Shown here: one piece after another, positions 20,890 through 30,992 of the stretch
Layout of the letters: each line of letters opens with the position of its first letter
Position numbering within the stretch: the stretch's first letter is position 1
From: Bimuria novae-zelandiae CBS 107.79
Lineage: Eukaryota; Ascomycota; Dothideomycetes; Pleosporales; Didymosphaeriaceae
Length of the DNA: 51,352 nucleotides
Assembly (NCBI GenBank): GCA_010015655.1
Contig: ML976657.1
Span: 1,854,085 to 1,905,436 of the forward strand
Reading direction: 5' to 3'
Translations under genes and position numbers: made by a program
Notes under the pieces: model-generated
What the model saw: only the letters and a program-made list of their open reading frames with translations
The model's database searches: none
Told to the model about the DNA's origin: nothing

Positions 20890-21834
20890 ATGGCGCATTC
20901 AAATTCGAAACGAAGCAGTAGTAGTAGTAGTAGTAATGGCAGCGTCCGCTCGGCCGCCAATGTCCGTGCCTCGGCCTACGTGGTGAACGCGTCGACCGCG
21001 CACCTCCAGGGCTTCCACTACTCCACTACCGGGGCTGGCGGGGCCGAGTGGTATTCCTGAGGTCAGCTCGGTGAGTCTTGCTTCGGTGTCCGCGCTGTGG
21101 ACCACACTGACTCTTTTACTAGGGAATACCTTCACCTCCGCCGAGTCCCCCCCTCGCCGCCAAACAATCGTCGTCTAACCAGGTTGGACGGGCGCGCAGA
21201 GGGGGGGCTGCATACACCATCACGGGAGAGTGTGAGAGACTCTTCTGCGAGACACTACGGGCTGTTTTCCTTGGTGAGGGGAATTCGGCTCAAAAGGACT
21301 CGCTTGTGATGGGTATGCATAATGATTCAACTACCACTATCGTCAACGACTTTGGAATCGATGTACGACAGACGTCCACCAGACTTATGGACTCGCCGTC
21401 TCCAGAAGCGTTTGGTCAGGTCCACCAGAAGGACTTGGTCAGTGACTGGATCGAGGTCTGGGACTACGTGGGCGGCATTCGCTTCCGTGGGTTCGTCGCG
21501 GAGAAGGACGCCGAGAAGGCTATGGTCATCTTCTTCGATCAGAATGTGATTGGAGGCGACCTCAAGGCTGGGTACGTGCATTCTTGGACTACATGCCTAA
21601 CATACACTGACTCATTTTCACAGGCTGATGGCTCTTCTCGAGCTCTGTGCCGTCGACTACTTCAACTGCTCGCGCCTTGTCGTTTGCATCGACCGCCACA
21701 CGCCGCAGAAGTCTCTGGAAGTTCTCTCCAAGGATCTGGGCTGGATTGGATTCCAACTCACGACTCTGCGGGAGTTCTCCAATGATGGCGATGTCATCAG
21801 CAACAAGTGGCTGTTCATGGAAATGGACACCTAA
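20890..21834 (+). CDS. OAZ1: Ornithine decarboxylase antizyme, +1 programmed frameshift
   Basis: Antizyme binds ornithine decarboxylase, sends it to the proteasome and limits polyamine uptake. Here ORF1 (20890-21057, 56 codons) ends at UGA 21058-21060 in the context UGG-UAU-UCC-UGA. Reading resumes +1 at GAG 21059 and joins three exon parts: 21059-21070, 21123-21571 and 21624-21834, all in phase, giving about 279 residues. The C-terminal half carries family blocks such as WIEVWDYVGGIRFRGFV, K-A-M-V-I-F-F-D and the LGWIGFQLTTL segment near the end, the region that contacts ODC. The UCC-UGA shift site and an upstream UGG match known antizyme genes. ORF1 has a polyserine run coded by an AGT repeat. 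The two introns are 52 nt each. A standard gene caller would split or truncate this gene. Confidence 0.93.
21055..21060 (+). other. Antizyme +1 frameshift site UCC-UGA
   Basis: UCC is the last zero-frame sense codon and UGA is the ORF1 stop; the ribosome must skip U21058 to read GAG. In known antizymes the shift rate rises with polyamine level, which closes the feedback loop. The donor of the first intron begins at 21071, only 10 nt past the stop. No pseudoknot was established by eye. Confidence 0.9.
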
Positions 21835-22782
21835 TCGCTAACACTTATGAGTTTTCGGGATGGTTATGTTTTCAGTATGCGTTTTCCGGTTGCTTTAACC
21901 TGCTAGGCTTTGGTCAAGGAGTCTCGGACTATACCTGCATCTTTCCGTGTCACAGCTTTACTGGCGTCACAGGTTAGTCGTAGTGTCTGTCAGATACAAA
22001 TACTGAGGTTGTTTTTTTGCACTTCCATCATGCGTATGCTTGTTTCCACTTATCAGACTCTATGCGTGTCGGTATGCTTCTATCCGTTGCGGTTTGAACA
22101 GCCCTTGGGGAAGCGGCCACTCACCTACGTATCATTTCGTCATTTTGGGACCCTCGATACATTTCGTTGACCAGGTGGATTTCGCTGATCGACCCGTTTG
22201 ATGTGCTCGAGCATGCGCCAGTCTAGGCTCCCGAGCGTCAAGACCAGATCCAAGATATCGTTGATTGTTCGTTACGTTGACGGTGAGTACTGCAATTAGC
22301 TCTGGTGTGACCCATCTACGTAAACACAAAAACCGTAGCAACTCGCGATCGATGTCTTAGCTAACTTCGTCCCTTCACGTTGCGAAAAGTACTATATGCA
22401 GTGCAACTTCCTCACCCTATACTTAGCGCAGGCCCTGTTGAGTCTGTACCGGTGAACCAACTCCAGCCCCCATGCACGCGCCCCTCGTTCCTCGTATTCA
22501 TGCCTGTTTTCGCAGAGCTGTAGCACCGCAATCATCCAATCAACACCAGATCGCGAGCGCCTCACAGACCCTTATTGGCCGCGCCCAGGATTACGACACC
22601 TACTGTGCATGAATGCCATAGCTCTGTGCCCATATTCTGTCGCCTGTGGGGTTAACGCCAATGAACTTATACCAGCCAGCGAGGAAAAGCGTACGAGATT
22701 GATGCTAAACATCGCCTGCTCCACTGCTAGACCTTGCTCGCTAGTTCGGCCTAATTGAGCTGTGCAAGACGAGTCGTGCAAG
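21835..22782. other. Intergenic region between antizyme and permease
   Basis: It holds the antizyme 3' region (with T-rich patches near 22,010) and the permease promoter. No frame here looks like a gene. A word similar to the permease exon-1 end (GTTACGTTGACGGTGAGTAC, about 22,269) occurs but leads to no coherent exon. Confidence 0.45.
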
Positions 22783-24819
22783 ATGGCGAAGAGCACGTTG
22801 TTACGGTGAGTACCGTCATTACAGCAGAAGTGCTATGCGAGCCGGCTGATAATTGGAAAGACAAACGCTCAATGAGCGGCAAGGTGCGCAGTATCGCCAT
22901 ATCCACGAGAAGAAGGGCGATCATATCATCTGACAAGATGGCGCGTAGTCAACATGATGGCCTTCTCGGCCTGTATCGGCTTCGGCTTGTTTCTGCACAC
23001 CGGCGAGGTGCTCAACATCGCGGGCCCGGGACTCGCTGTTGTCGCGTTCGTGCTAGCCGCGAGCGTGTGCTGGTGCGTTGTGTCGTGTTTGGGTGAGTAT
23101 CTCCTCCCCTTACACTATCCTCATCTATTACATCTCACTATGTCGGCGTATAGGCGAAATGACGGCACTGTTCCCCGTCCAAGGACCGCTCTTCGAGTTT
23201 CCAGCAAGATACTTGGATGACGCGGTGGGTTATGCAGTGGGTTGGATGGCGTGGTTCAGCTGGGCGGTCACCATATCCAACCAAGCGCTCGCAGTCGCCT
23301 CGCTTTGGAAGTTCCGTTTCAAAGACTCGTATCTTGAAGACGTTGGGTATCCAGACAAGGAGCTAGGCTGGGGTACCGAGAGCGCGAGTCCAGCGGTGTG
23401 GGTCATCATCACGCTGCTGATCGTGTTATTCTTCAACGTGCTGCCAGTGCGCTGGTATGGGCGTGCAGAGTACCTCTTCGGCACCGCGAAGCTAACTTTC
23501 ATCTGCGGACTCATTCTGTTCAATGTCGTGCTTTCTGCGCAGGAGGGCGCGAGGAGAGGAGACCACTTCTGGGCCTGGAATCATCCGTACAACTACGCGA
23601 CGCCGAACTACACTATTCATCCGAGTTCTCCGGATCCGATTGTCGTTACGGGTGATGGCGGGAGGGTGCTCTCGCTCTGGACGGGCATAACAGCGAGCTT
23701 CTTCGCGTACACTGGCTTCGAGATAATCGCCGTGTCCGCCGCCGAAAATGCGGATCTGGAAAAGTACGAAACGATCAAGCTAGGGTCGAGGAAATTGACG
23801 ATCCGCCAGAGCGTGCTGTACCTCCTGGCGACCTTCACCTCGAGCCTCGTCGTGCCCTACGACGACGCCATGCTGCAGGACATCCGCAGCGGACACCACC
23901 TCGGCGGGCAAAACAGCGTGTTCATCCTCGCCGCCGTGCGTGCAGGTTACCGCAGCGTCCCGTCGTTCTTCAACGCCTTCTTCATCTTCTCCGCGACCAC
24001 GTCCGCTATCAACGGCGTGTACGTCTCCTCGCGGCTCCTACACGCTCTCGCCGGCATCCCAGAAGCATGGCCCCGCGGCCTGCACGGCGCCCGCCGCACG
24101 CTCTCGTACACCAACTCCCACGGCGTACCCCTCGCTGCCATTTTCTACTCCTGGCTCTTCGGGCTCCTCGCGTTCCTCGCGCTCCGCCCGCTGCCCGCCA
24201 TGGTGCACGCACGCCTCGTGCAGTTTGTGACAGTGCAGTGTCTGATCTGCTACGGCGCGCTGTGCCTCTCGTACACGCAGTTCCACGCGTTGCTCGCCCG
24301 CGCGGCGAAAGATCCCGCGGCGTCTGGCATCCCCGCTGAGCACAGCAGCGCATACGACCGCGATGACGCGTATTATCCGTACCGCACGTTTGGCCAGCGG
24401 GCGCGGGCGTGGTACGGCGTCGTGTTCTGCTTCCTCCTCGTCGTGTTTAACAATTGGACTGCGTTCGTGCGGCCGTTTAGCACCGCGGATTTCCTGGCGA
24501 GTTATCTCGTGGTACGTTCGTTTTCCTGACAGGTCTCTTTCTGGCCGTGAATGGTGAGGGTTGTTGAACCAGTGCTGATGAGGCGCGATAGATTGCTGCA
24601 TATGTCCTTATTATTGCGGCGTATCATGTTAGGAGCGATGGCTGGAGGCCGTGGAAGTGGCGGCGGAATGCGTCGATGAACATCCAGCGGCCGCCGCCGA
24701 AGGTCGTTGTCCCGGGGCGGAGGCGTGGTAGACTGCATCTGCCTAATCCCAAGCATGCTTTGTGGGAGGCGGACAATGTGAGGGCCGTCGTGGCGTGGTT
24801 CTGGATGTGGTTGAAGTGA
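22783..24819 (+). CDS. Amino-acid permease (APC/YAT family), N-terminus unresolved
   Basis: This is a plasma-membrane amino-acid/proton symporter by family. The core is clear: MMAFSACIGFGLFL (TM1) at 22954, intron 23093-23153, a main exon 23154-24511, intron 24512-24591 and a last exon 24592-24819. Family blocks are GEMTALFPVQGP, AVGWMAWFSWAV, FFAYTGFEIIAVSAAE, VPY and SATTSAINGVYVSSRLL. About 12 membrane helices are expected, and the C-terminal tail is basic. The 5' end has two in-phase solutions. Either exon 1 is 22783-22805 with an intron 22806-22883 (acceptor AAG), or the start is 22872 with an intron 22891-22948 (acceptor TAG, good CTGAC branch site). I list the longer span. Substrate cannot be told from sequence. 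It follows antizyme in the same direction but nearly 950 bp away, so it is not an operon-like pair. Confidence 0.85.
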
Positions 24820-25992
24820 TGACAATGTCGATTAGCACGAAGGATAAGGCTACACATCGTTCGGACAAACCAAAAGTTTGAGGTTTGAGTCTTGATGAGT
24901 GTTCATTACTCCAACCCTTGGTCGTTTAATGTTCGGTTTGTTTACGACAGTGAGGGTTCACTGTTTAGGATCGAGAGAGTACTTGGAGGGGAGCTAGTCG
25001 GCTTCCAACAATGCTGGAGTAACCCTCAGGCTAGTACCCGTCGAGAATTTCTTATATGTGGCAGGAAATAGACCCACTGGGTGCACCTATTAGCCGGCCG
25101 ACATCGTTATGCAGCTGCCATGGCACAAAGATAGAGACCTAACGAACATAAATGTCGTAACCAGGATCTGAATTTGTCAGCGAATGAGTGTGCATGCATG
25201 ACTGTAAAGCGTACCCTGGGACTACCTTAGCCGGAACGTGGATTGTCAAAAGCCACATGCATTTCTCGATGGGACGGTGCCTAAATTCTTCAACCATGGG
25301 AAGCAACCTTTACAAGGTCGAGCCTGGGTATTTCTTGGTTTAGAAACTACGGCGTAGCCTCCTCATCCTTGTTCGTTGTGGCTAGAGTGAGGAGCGGAAC
25401 ACGCCGGGAAGGTTTCCTGCGATACATAGTTTTAGAAGCACCGTTATCGGGGAACATGCCAGCACGGTCGAAACGCGTGATAGGTGAGCTCTTGCGTGTG
25501 ATGTGTTCGGAGGCCCATGATTCGACAAGGCGGGGCAACACTTCAATGTGCAATTGCAAACACGTGTAGATCGCATCTGAGACATTCGCCTTCTCTCTTG
25601 CTCTTCCTCTCCTCCATCGCAAAGCCCTATTTGTCGTGCCCTTCGCCATAGCATTGTTCTCCGGGTCACCCGCGATAAGCATTCATCTTCGCTTGTGGCG
25701 CCCGTCATAGATCGGTCCATCGGTGCGTCCGTAAACGGCTAGCGCGGAAACCGCACGTCACACGTCCATCGTACTTCACCAACACCCGGAGGTCGAGTGC
25801 TCCAAAGCCCGGCTGAAGGTGTGCCGGAGCGAAGCCGCTCTTCCTTTCTTCTTTGACTTTCCCATAATCTCTGCACATCACTGTTGCGCTCCAGGTTGAG
25901 CTGCATTTCGATATCACGAAGCTCACCGACAGTACGGCTCTGTATCCGATCTCAAGTGCCCGACTGTACTCCCCGCCTACGACACCACCGAC
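24820..25992. other. Intergenic region upstream of the Yippee-like gene
   Basis: No gene is supported. The overlapping minus-strand frames of 111-112 codons (25347-25720) lack domains and have no matching splice pattern. The last 200 bp are CT- and CA-rich and probably form the leader of the next gene. Confidence 0.45.
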
Positions 25993-26682
25993 ATGCCTAT
26001 CATAAACAATGCACTGCCAGCACCATTTCCGCTGTACCTCTTCCCAAGCATTCCGTTCCGCCGCCGCAGCTCAACAGTCTCGACGACTACCAATTCTACC
26101 GTCCCTTCACCGTCGTCCTCTCCACCGCAACCAACTGGCTTCCTCTCCTCGGCTTCAACATCGCATCTTCGTTGCTCAAAATGCTTGACCGACCTCATAC
26201 CCACGTCTTCTATAATCTCAAAAGGCTTTACCGGTAGACACGGCCGCGCCTACCTCGTCTCTCCACCAGCTACATCTGCTCTATATCCGGCAGGCACCAC
26301 CCCGAGCCCGAGCGACATGAAGCCCGGAGACTTGCCGAACACACATATTCACAAGGCTGTCCCGAGGCAATTGGTCACCGGTGCACATACCGTAAGCGAC
26401 ATCAGTTGCAGGACGTGTGGCAGCGTGCTCGGATGGAAATACGTCGAGGCCGAGGAGGAGAGCCAGAGGTATAAAGTGGGCAAATATATCTTGGAAACCA
26501 AGAGACTGGTGAGGGGGACAGGATGGGAGGTCGACGAAGAGGACCGGGAAGAGATGAAAGCCAAGGTGCGGGACGAAGACATCGAGTTTGACAGCGAGGA
26601 CGAGGATGAGTGCGAGGATCTCTTCGCTGGTATGTGGACGCCGCAGCTTGCGGCTAAGAGGAGGAAGAACAAGCAGTTCTAA
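25993..26682 (+). CDS. Yippee-like zinc-binding protein
   Basis: This single-exon gene encodes 229 residues. The Yippee/Mis18-like fold uses two C-x2-C pairs to hold one zinc: C61-x2-C64 (RCSKC) and C139-x2-C142 (SCRTC). Between them come the family features S-x-x-x-G-x-x-G-R-x-x-A-Y-L (about 76-88) and V-x-R-x-L-V-T-G-x-H-T-V-x-D-I (about 123-137). C-terminal to the second pair is the hallmark G-W-K-Y-V-E-A...Q-x-Y-K-V-G-K-(Y)-I-L-E (148-168). The N-terminal 50 residues are a Ser/Thr/Pro-rich extension and the tail (176-215) is strongly acidic, ending in a basic KRRKNKQF. Yeast Moh1 is the simple relative. Yippee proteins act in the nucleus and GID-type ubiquitin-ligase contexts, but the exact role here is unknown. 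Confidence 0.92.
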   Translation: MPIINNALPAPFPLYLFPSIPFRRRSSTVSTTTNSTVPSPSSSPPQPTGFLSSASTSHLRCSKCLTDLIPTSSIISKGFTGRHGRAYLVSPPATSALYPAGTTPSPSDMKPGDLPNTHIHKAVPRQLVTGAHTVSDISCRTCGSVLGWKYVEAEEESQRYKVGKYILETKRLVRGTGWEVDEEDREEMKAKVRDEDIEFDSEDEDECEDLFAGMWTPQLAAKRRKNKQF

Positions 26683-29111
26683 AGCGGACGAAGACGTATT
26701 GACGACTCGACATGCGCATCGATGGGATACTACTTGATTTAATTGCTGGCGTTTTTGTACTTCTGGGCTTGGGTGGAATTGGCGCAACGAATATACGATA
26801 CCCTCACATTCGCGAACGACATACCCGACATTCAGATACCCACGACACACGACCCATACTGGCATATTGGGGATAGGCGCAACAGCTTGATTTGATGGAC
26901 TACTTGGGGCATACCACATAATAGTTATATACCTAGGCTTCACTTGCAGTTATGCTCAATGTGATTCGGACTCGTTTCCTTCATCTGGCTGGTGCAGGCT
27001 CTGCCGCTCTGGCGAGCTCTCGGCGAACAGCGTCATAAGAACCTCACAGCATCAGCAACTTGCAGTACAGCGAGAGATTATGCCAGCAGATGCACCACTC
27101 AACTCAGCTTCATACAACATGAACATTTCAATATTTGCGTTGCCCAAGCATTCCCTTGCAGATATTCTCCGTCACATCTTATCGATTAGGTGAAGTTCCT
27201 CGGCCTGCCTTCCCTTCGGTCCCCGCCCTCAGTACTAATCCTGATCCAGTTCTGCTCAGGACCCACTTCTACTGTTGGGCAGGCAACGCGACGTCCCCGC
27301 CGGCTGCCCAAAAACTTTCGCCCATCCTCCCGCCTCGGCCTTGACAAAAAATCAATTAATCGAACAGCACCCTTCTCAAAAACACAGGACATTTTCTTTG
27401 CAAATGCCTGCGGCGTCCGGGTATGTGTCCGAGACCAGCTTACCCCGATCAGGACGGTGCTGCCGTCATGATGAATTACCAACGCGAGCGGAGTTCCCAA
27501 AGTTTGCTTTAACCACTATATCACGAAACCTAGCTGCATGCCCGCAGAAAGTCAAAGCGGAGAAATACTTCTCACAGCGACGTGCAGCACGCCGCCGCCG
27601 CCGCCGCCGCCGCCGCCCGGTTCCGCTCCATCCAGCCTCCAGCTCACTAAGCTTACAGCATCTGCCATCAGCTCCGCCCAGCCCACCGCCCTCCCCTCAA
27701 AATCTTTTCTACAAACTTCCGGAGCCGGCCTCATGTTCTCTGTTTTCTTTTTCGCCTTGATCGAGGGGAGCTTTCAAGACGACGCCGGGGAGACAGTGCA
27801 GGCGGGGAACCTGGCCATCGCCCATTTACGACACGTAACCACGGTGCCGCGCACTCACATGATGCGCCTGAAAAGCACTATATTGTGGGGACGCTAGCCG
27901 CATACGGGTCTCCTAGTCCAAGGTGCATGCATGAGACACGCGACGCTTGCTCCATCAGACGAGGCACACCTGCAGCCGTCCAACAGGCAGTGAGTGAGAT
28001 TTTCTGTTTCGGACTCCTATCCACTCAGGCCGGGGACACGTTTTGCATTAAAAAGAGTCGGTGAGCCAGAATCGTCTGATGCATGCCGATGGAAAAAAAT
28101 TCAGGTGAGAGATGCCCTCCTGTTACCGTTGCGAGAAAAAATCGAAACCGTCACGATGCGGCCCAGGTTCGGTAACTCCTCACATCGACGTAATACCCTG
28201 CACACCAAGTATCACGACGGTCTCACAAGTCAAGCACCGTCCCATTGTCTACCACAAAGTTTCTCGATTCGTCATAACTAGCTAATTCGCCTAGGTGCCG
28301 GTTCAGAAAGGACCTCCCATATCCGCCTACCACTGCCTCCACCGTACCTCGCTCATCGGTCCTTCGTCCTCAGCACCCAGACGTGCGATTATCACCAGTC
28401 GACTCAGAACAATTACGGATTAGCCATTCACGTCTCGGACCATCATTGACATCGTGAAGACCGCCCGAAGAAAGAAAGCCTCGAACCCGCATCCGTTCGT
28501 TACATTGAGCGTTCCGTCGTGAGTGAGCAAAGAGTAAGAAAACAAGATTACAGAGGAAACAAAAGGGTGTTCGCGCCAAACATCATGGGCAAGAGAGAAA
28601 GAGAGAGTAAAGAGATCGTGCAGTGTGTCGAATGTACAAGAGGAGGCTTGCTGGGGAACCAAACGGTGGTCTTGTCCAGTGAGACAGGCTAAAGAGTTAT
28701 CGATAGCCATCGACTGAACCCACACCGGCGTGCATCGCTCCCGAACGGAAATACCGCCCGCCCCCGAATTAGGGAAGTGGATGACAGAGGAGATCGTGCA
28801 GCCGTACCGTCATGCCCAGATCGTCGAAGAAATAGAAGGAACAAGAAGTTGGCCAACCTCTTTGCCACCAAATATACCCCCGAAAGGCAAACACACCAAA
28901 GTGCCAGGCGGCCAGAAGAGAAAAGTTAAGTGGAGTATGGACAGACATAAGAGATACTTTTCGTAGATGGACATCAGGCCAATGGGCCAGTGTGAGTTGT
29001 CTTGAAGATGGTTCAAGATACAACGCGCGGCGCCTGACGGCTGCCGATGCAAACGCCAATGATGCAATGCTTAAGTGTTGCTTGGATGAGAAGGCATCAA
29101 GGAGCAAGCCG
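26683..29111. other. Long intergenic region with no supported gene
   Basis: This 2.4-kb stretch has only short, low-complexity or overlapping frames. The 161-codon frame at 27275-27760 owes its poly-Arg to a (GCC)9 microsatellite read in another frame. CT-rich leader-like tracts at 27,340-27,400 and 28,300-28,400 might belong to unannotated transcripts, and non-coding RNA cannot be excluded. Confidence 0.45.
27591..27617 (+). repeat. (GCC)9 microsatellite
   Basis: Nine uninterrupted GCC triplets occur in a region with no supported coding sequence. Such tracts are prone to length change and could serve as a strain marker. Confidence 0.9.
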
Positions 29112-30992
29112 CTAATGACGAAGCAGGTACGATGGGTCGCTGGGCATGGCAGCGAGACGTTGCTCGAACGATGCTGGCAGTTCGAATCCATGCGAGCTCG
29201 AAGCTCGTGGAAACGTATTGTTCGGTCGGCCACCGAATGGCGAACCAAGACGAATAGTAGACTGTCCATGGACTTCAGGGCTCACTGGGCTCACTGGGGT
29301 CAGTTGAGTATTGACCCTGGGCAAGTTTGCAAAGGGATTGAACTCTGCAGGGCCGCTAGTCGACAATGGCAGTCGTCGGGCGCCTTCGCCCATGTCGCCC
29401 AAGCTAAAGCCGCGGCTGCGGACCCGACGATGACTGGACTCAGCCGGAGCACCAAAGACGTGAGTAATGAAGCTGTTGCCTCGACTACGGGCCTGGTCTT
29501 CGAAGTTGTGCAGGGCCCTCCGCTTAAACGCACGCGAGATGGGTCGCGGAGCATGCAACTGAACAGGAGAGCCAAGCTTGGGTGGGCGTCCTGACGCCGC
29601 GTGCCAGGTTCGAGCACTTGGCTGTGTCATGGCTACGTCCATCGCCTGTGGCATATTATCAAAAGAAGACCCAAAAACGTTGCTCAGTCCCAGGCCAAGG
29701 CCGATATGGAGCGACTGCGACTTTTGATGCGCCGAGGCACGCATATGTGCCCTTTCAACCTCTGCAGGTCGAGGGGTCTCGTCGCTGGCCAATTGCGACA
29801 AAGGATTTCCGATCTGCATCGACGATGCAGTGCTTGTTGCCAGAGACACATTCATGTCACGGGTAGAGAAGCTTGTAGCCTCCTTGGAGAACGGTGAGGA
29901 TAAAGCAGCGGGCCGAGACAATACTGGTGGCGGTTCTGGTGGCGGCGACGACTGCAGTGGTGAAGGTGAGCGATGCAACAAACGCTGGTAATGCGCAGAC
30001 AACGTCGGCTTCTGCTTGGCCAGATACCTGAGGCGTTTCCGCACCTGCTTCTCCGCCGGAAAGCGTGCGTAAGGTTTGTTCACGTTCGTGACTGTGGTGT
30101 TGCTACCACTTTTCGCAGGTCTGATAGTATCTGGAGTGCCGCGGCGGGCATGGAAGCGGGCAGCCGAGCGCACGCCTGGAATGAGAGGCGACTTGCGGGG
30201 ACCCTTCCAAGTGTGTCTCGCAAGGCGAGCCACACGATGGCATACACCATTCGGTGGCACAGTAGTAGGCAGAGCCTTGAAAGGGGTCACAGTAGGATCT
30301 TGCAGAAACTTCATGTAAGTCATCCACAAGTGGTAGTCCATCTCTTCGGTGAAAGTCGCCTTGAGTTTGAGCTTCTTCTGTTGTTGTGAAGCGAGGGGTG
30401 AGCTCGGGGCAGGCGTGTATTTGGGTACAGGAGAACATGAAACGAAAGGATCGTCCTTATCGTGTTCAAGGCTGGTACATGAAGGGAAGGAGTCGAAGCT
30501 GTCGAAGGAAGAGACAGAGGAGTTGGAGAAGCCGCCGGAAGATGTGGGCCTGCTGGATGTCTCGCTCTGACTAGCGTCATCCATCTCAGACCAGTGCTGA
30601 AGACTGTCCAAGCTGGTCAGGCTGCCCATTTGCGACACGGGCGTCTTCGGTGGGGAGAGCATTCGGCTCCAGGTCAAGGCTGGAGATAGATAGTCACTAT
30701 CGACTGCAGGCTGCAAGGTAGGGAGCGCGGTTGAGACATCGGAGTGCAGCTCTGGTCCTTCGATGGTGGGAATAGGCATAACATCGTTGGGGTCCTTGAA
30801 CTCGCTAAAGACCTGGGTGGGGACAAAGGTAGTGCGTCTACGACGGACCTTTAGTACCTGTCGTGGTGGTGGTGGCGGCTGCAAATCCTCCAGCTGAGCC
30901 TCTGGCTCTGGGGTGCGCGGCGTTTGGCCGTCCTGGTAGTGGAACATAAAGTTCCGTGGGAGGGTGATTGACAGATGGGGACGTTCCTCCAT
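29112..30992 (-). CDS. Disordered regulatory-type protein with conserved helical block
   Basis: This single-exon gene encodes 626 residues. I do not recognise a named family with certainty. Most of the protein is Ser/Pro-rich and probably disordered. It opens with a conserved-looking LPRNFMFHYQDG (11-22) and a proline run (39-43). The one block that looks folded is 212-265, with the sequence pattern T-F-T-x-E-M-D-x-H-L-W-x-T-Y-x-x-F-L-x-D-P-T-V-T-P-F, then a P-P-x-G-V-C-x-R-V-A-x-x-A-(K/R)-x-x-W segment. That pattern resembles a Myb/SANT-like or homeodomain-like helical unit. A second basic patch (311-345, K-x-V-R-K-R-L-R-Y-L) follows. Late segments (480-560) are rich in R-S-R-G-(N/F)-S phosphorylation-like sites. 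A nuclear DNA-binding or cell-cycle regulator is a reasonable guess only. Codon use and length support a real gene. Confidence 0.85.
   Translation of the reverse strand: MEERPHLSITLPRNFMFHYQDGQTPRTPEPEAQLEDLQPPPPPRQVLKVRRRRTTFVPTQVFSEFKDPNDVMPIPTIEGPELHSDVSTALPTLQPAVDSDYLSPALTWSRMLSPPKTPVSQMGSLTSLDSLQHWSEMDDASQSETSSRPTSSGGFSNSSVSSFDSFDSFPSCTSLEHDKDDPFVSCSPVPKYTPAPSSPLASQQQKKLKLKATFTEEMDYHLWMTYMKFLQDPTVTPFKALPTTVPPNGVCHRVARLARHTWKGPRKSPLIPGVRSAARFHARRGTPDTIRPAKSGSNTTVTNVNKPYARFPAEKQVRKRLRYLAKQKPTLSAHYQRLLHRSPSPLQSSPPPEPPPVLSRPAALSSPFSKEATSFSTRDMNVSLATSTASSMQIGNPLSQLASDETPRPAEVERAHMRASAHQKSQSLHIGLGLGLSNVFGSSFDNMPQAMDVAMTQPSARTWHAASGRPPKLGSPVQLHAPRPISRAFKRRALHNFEDQARSRGNSFITHVFGAPAESSHRRVRSRGFSLGDMGEGARRLPLSTSGPAEFNPFANLPRVNTQLTPVSPVSPEVHGQSTIRLGSPFGGRPNNTFPRASSSHGFELPASFEQRLAAMPSDPSYLLRH

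Noticed and set aside
20890..21060. Stop codon at 21058 as evidence that the antizyme gene is a pseudogene
   Set aside because: The UCC-UGA context, the intact downstream frame and in-phase introns match the known recoding of antizymes.
27275..27760. 161-codon frame with poly-Arg
   Set aside because: The poly-Arg comes from the (GCC)9 microsatellite read in a shifted frame.
28992..29594. 200-codon plus-strand frame
   Set aside because: Its second half is antisense to the 29112-30992 gene, it has no domain and no promoter signals that fit.
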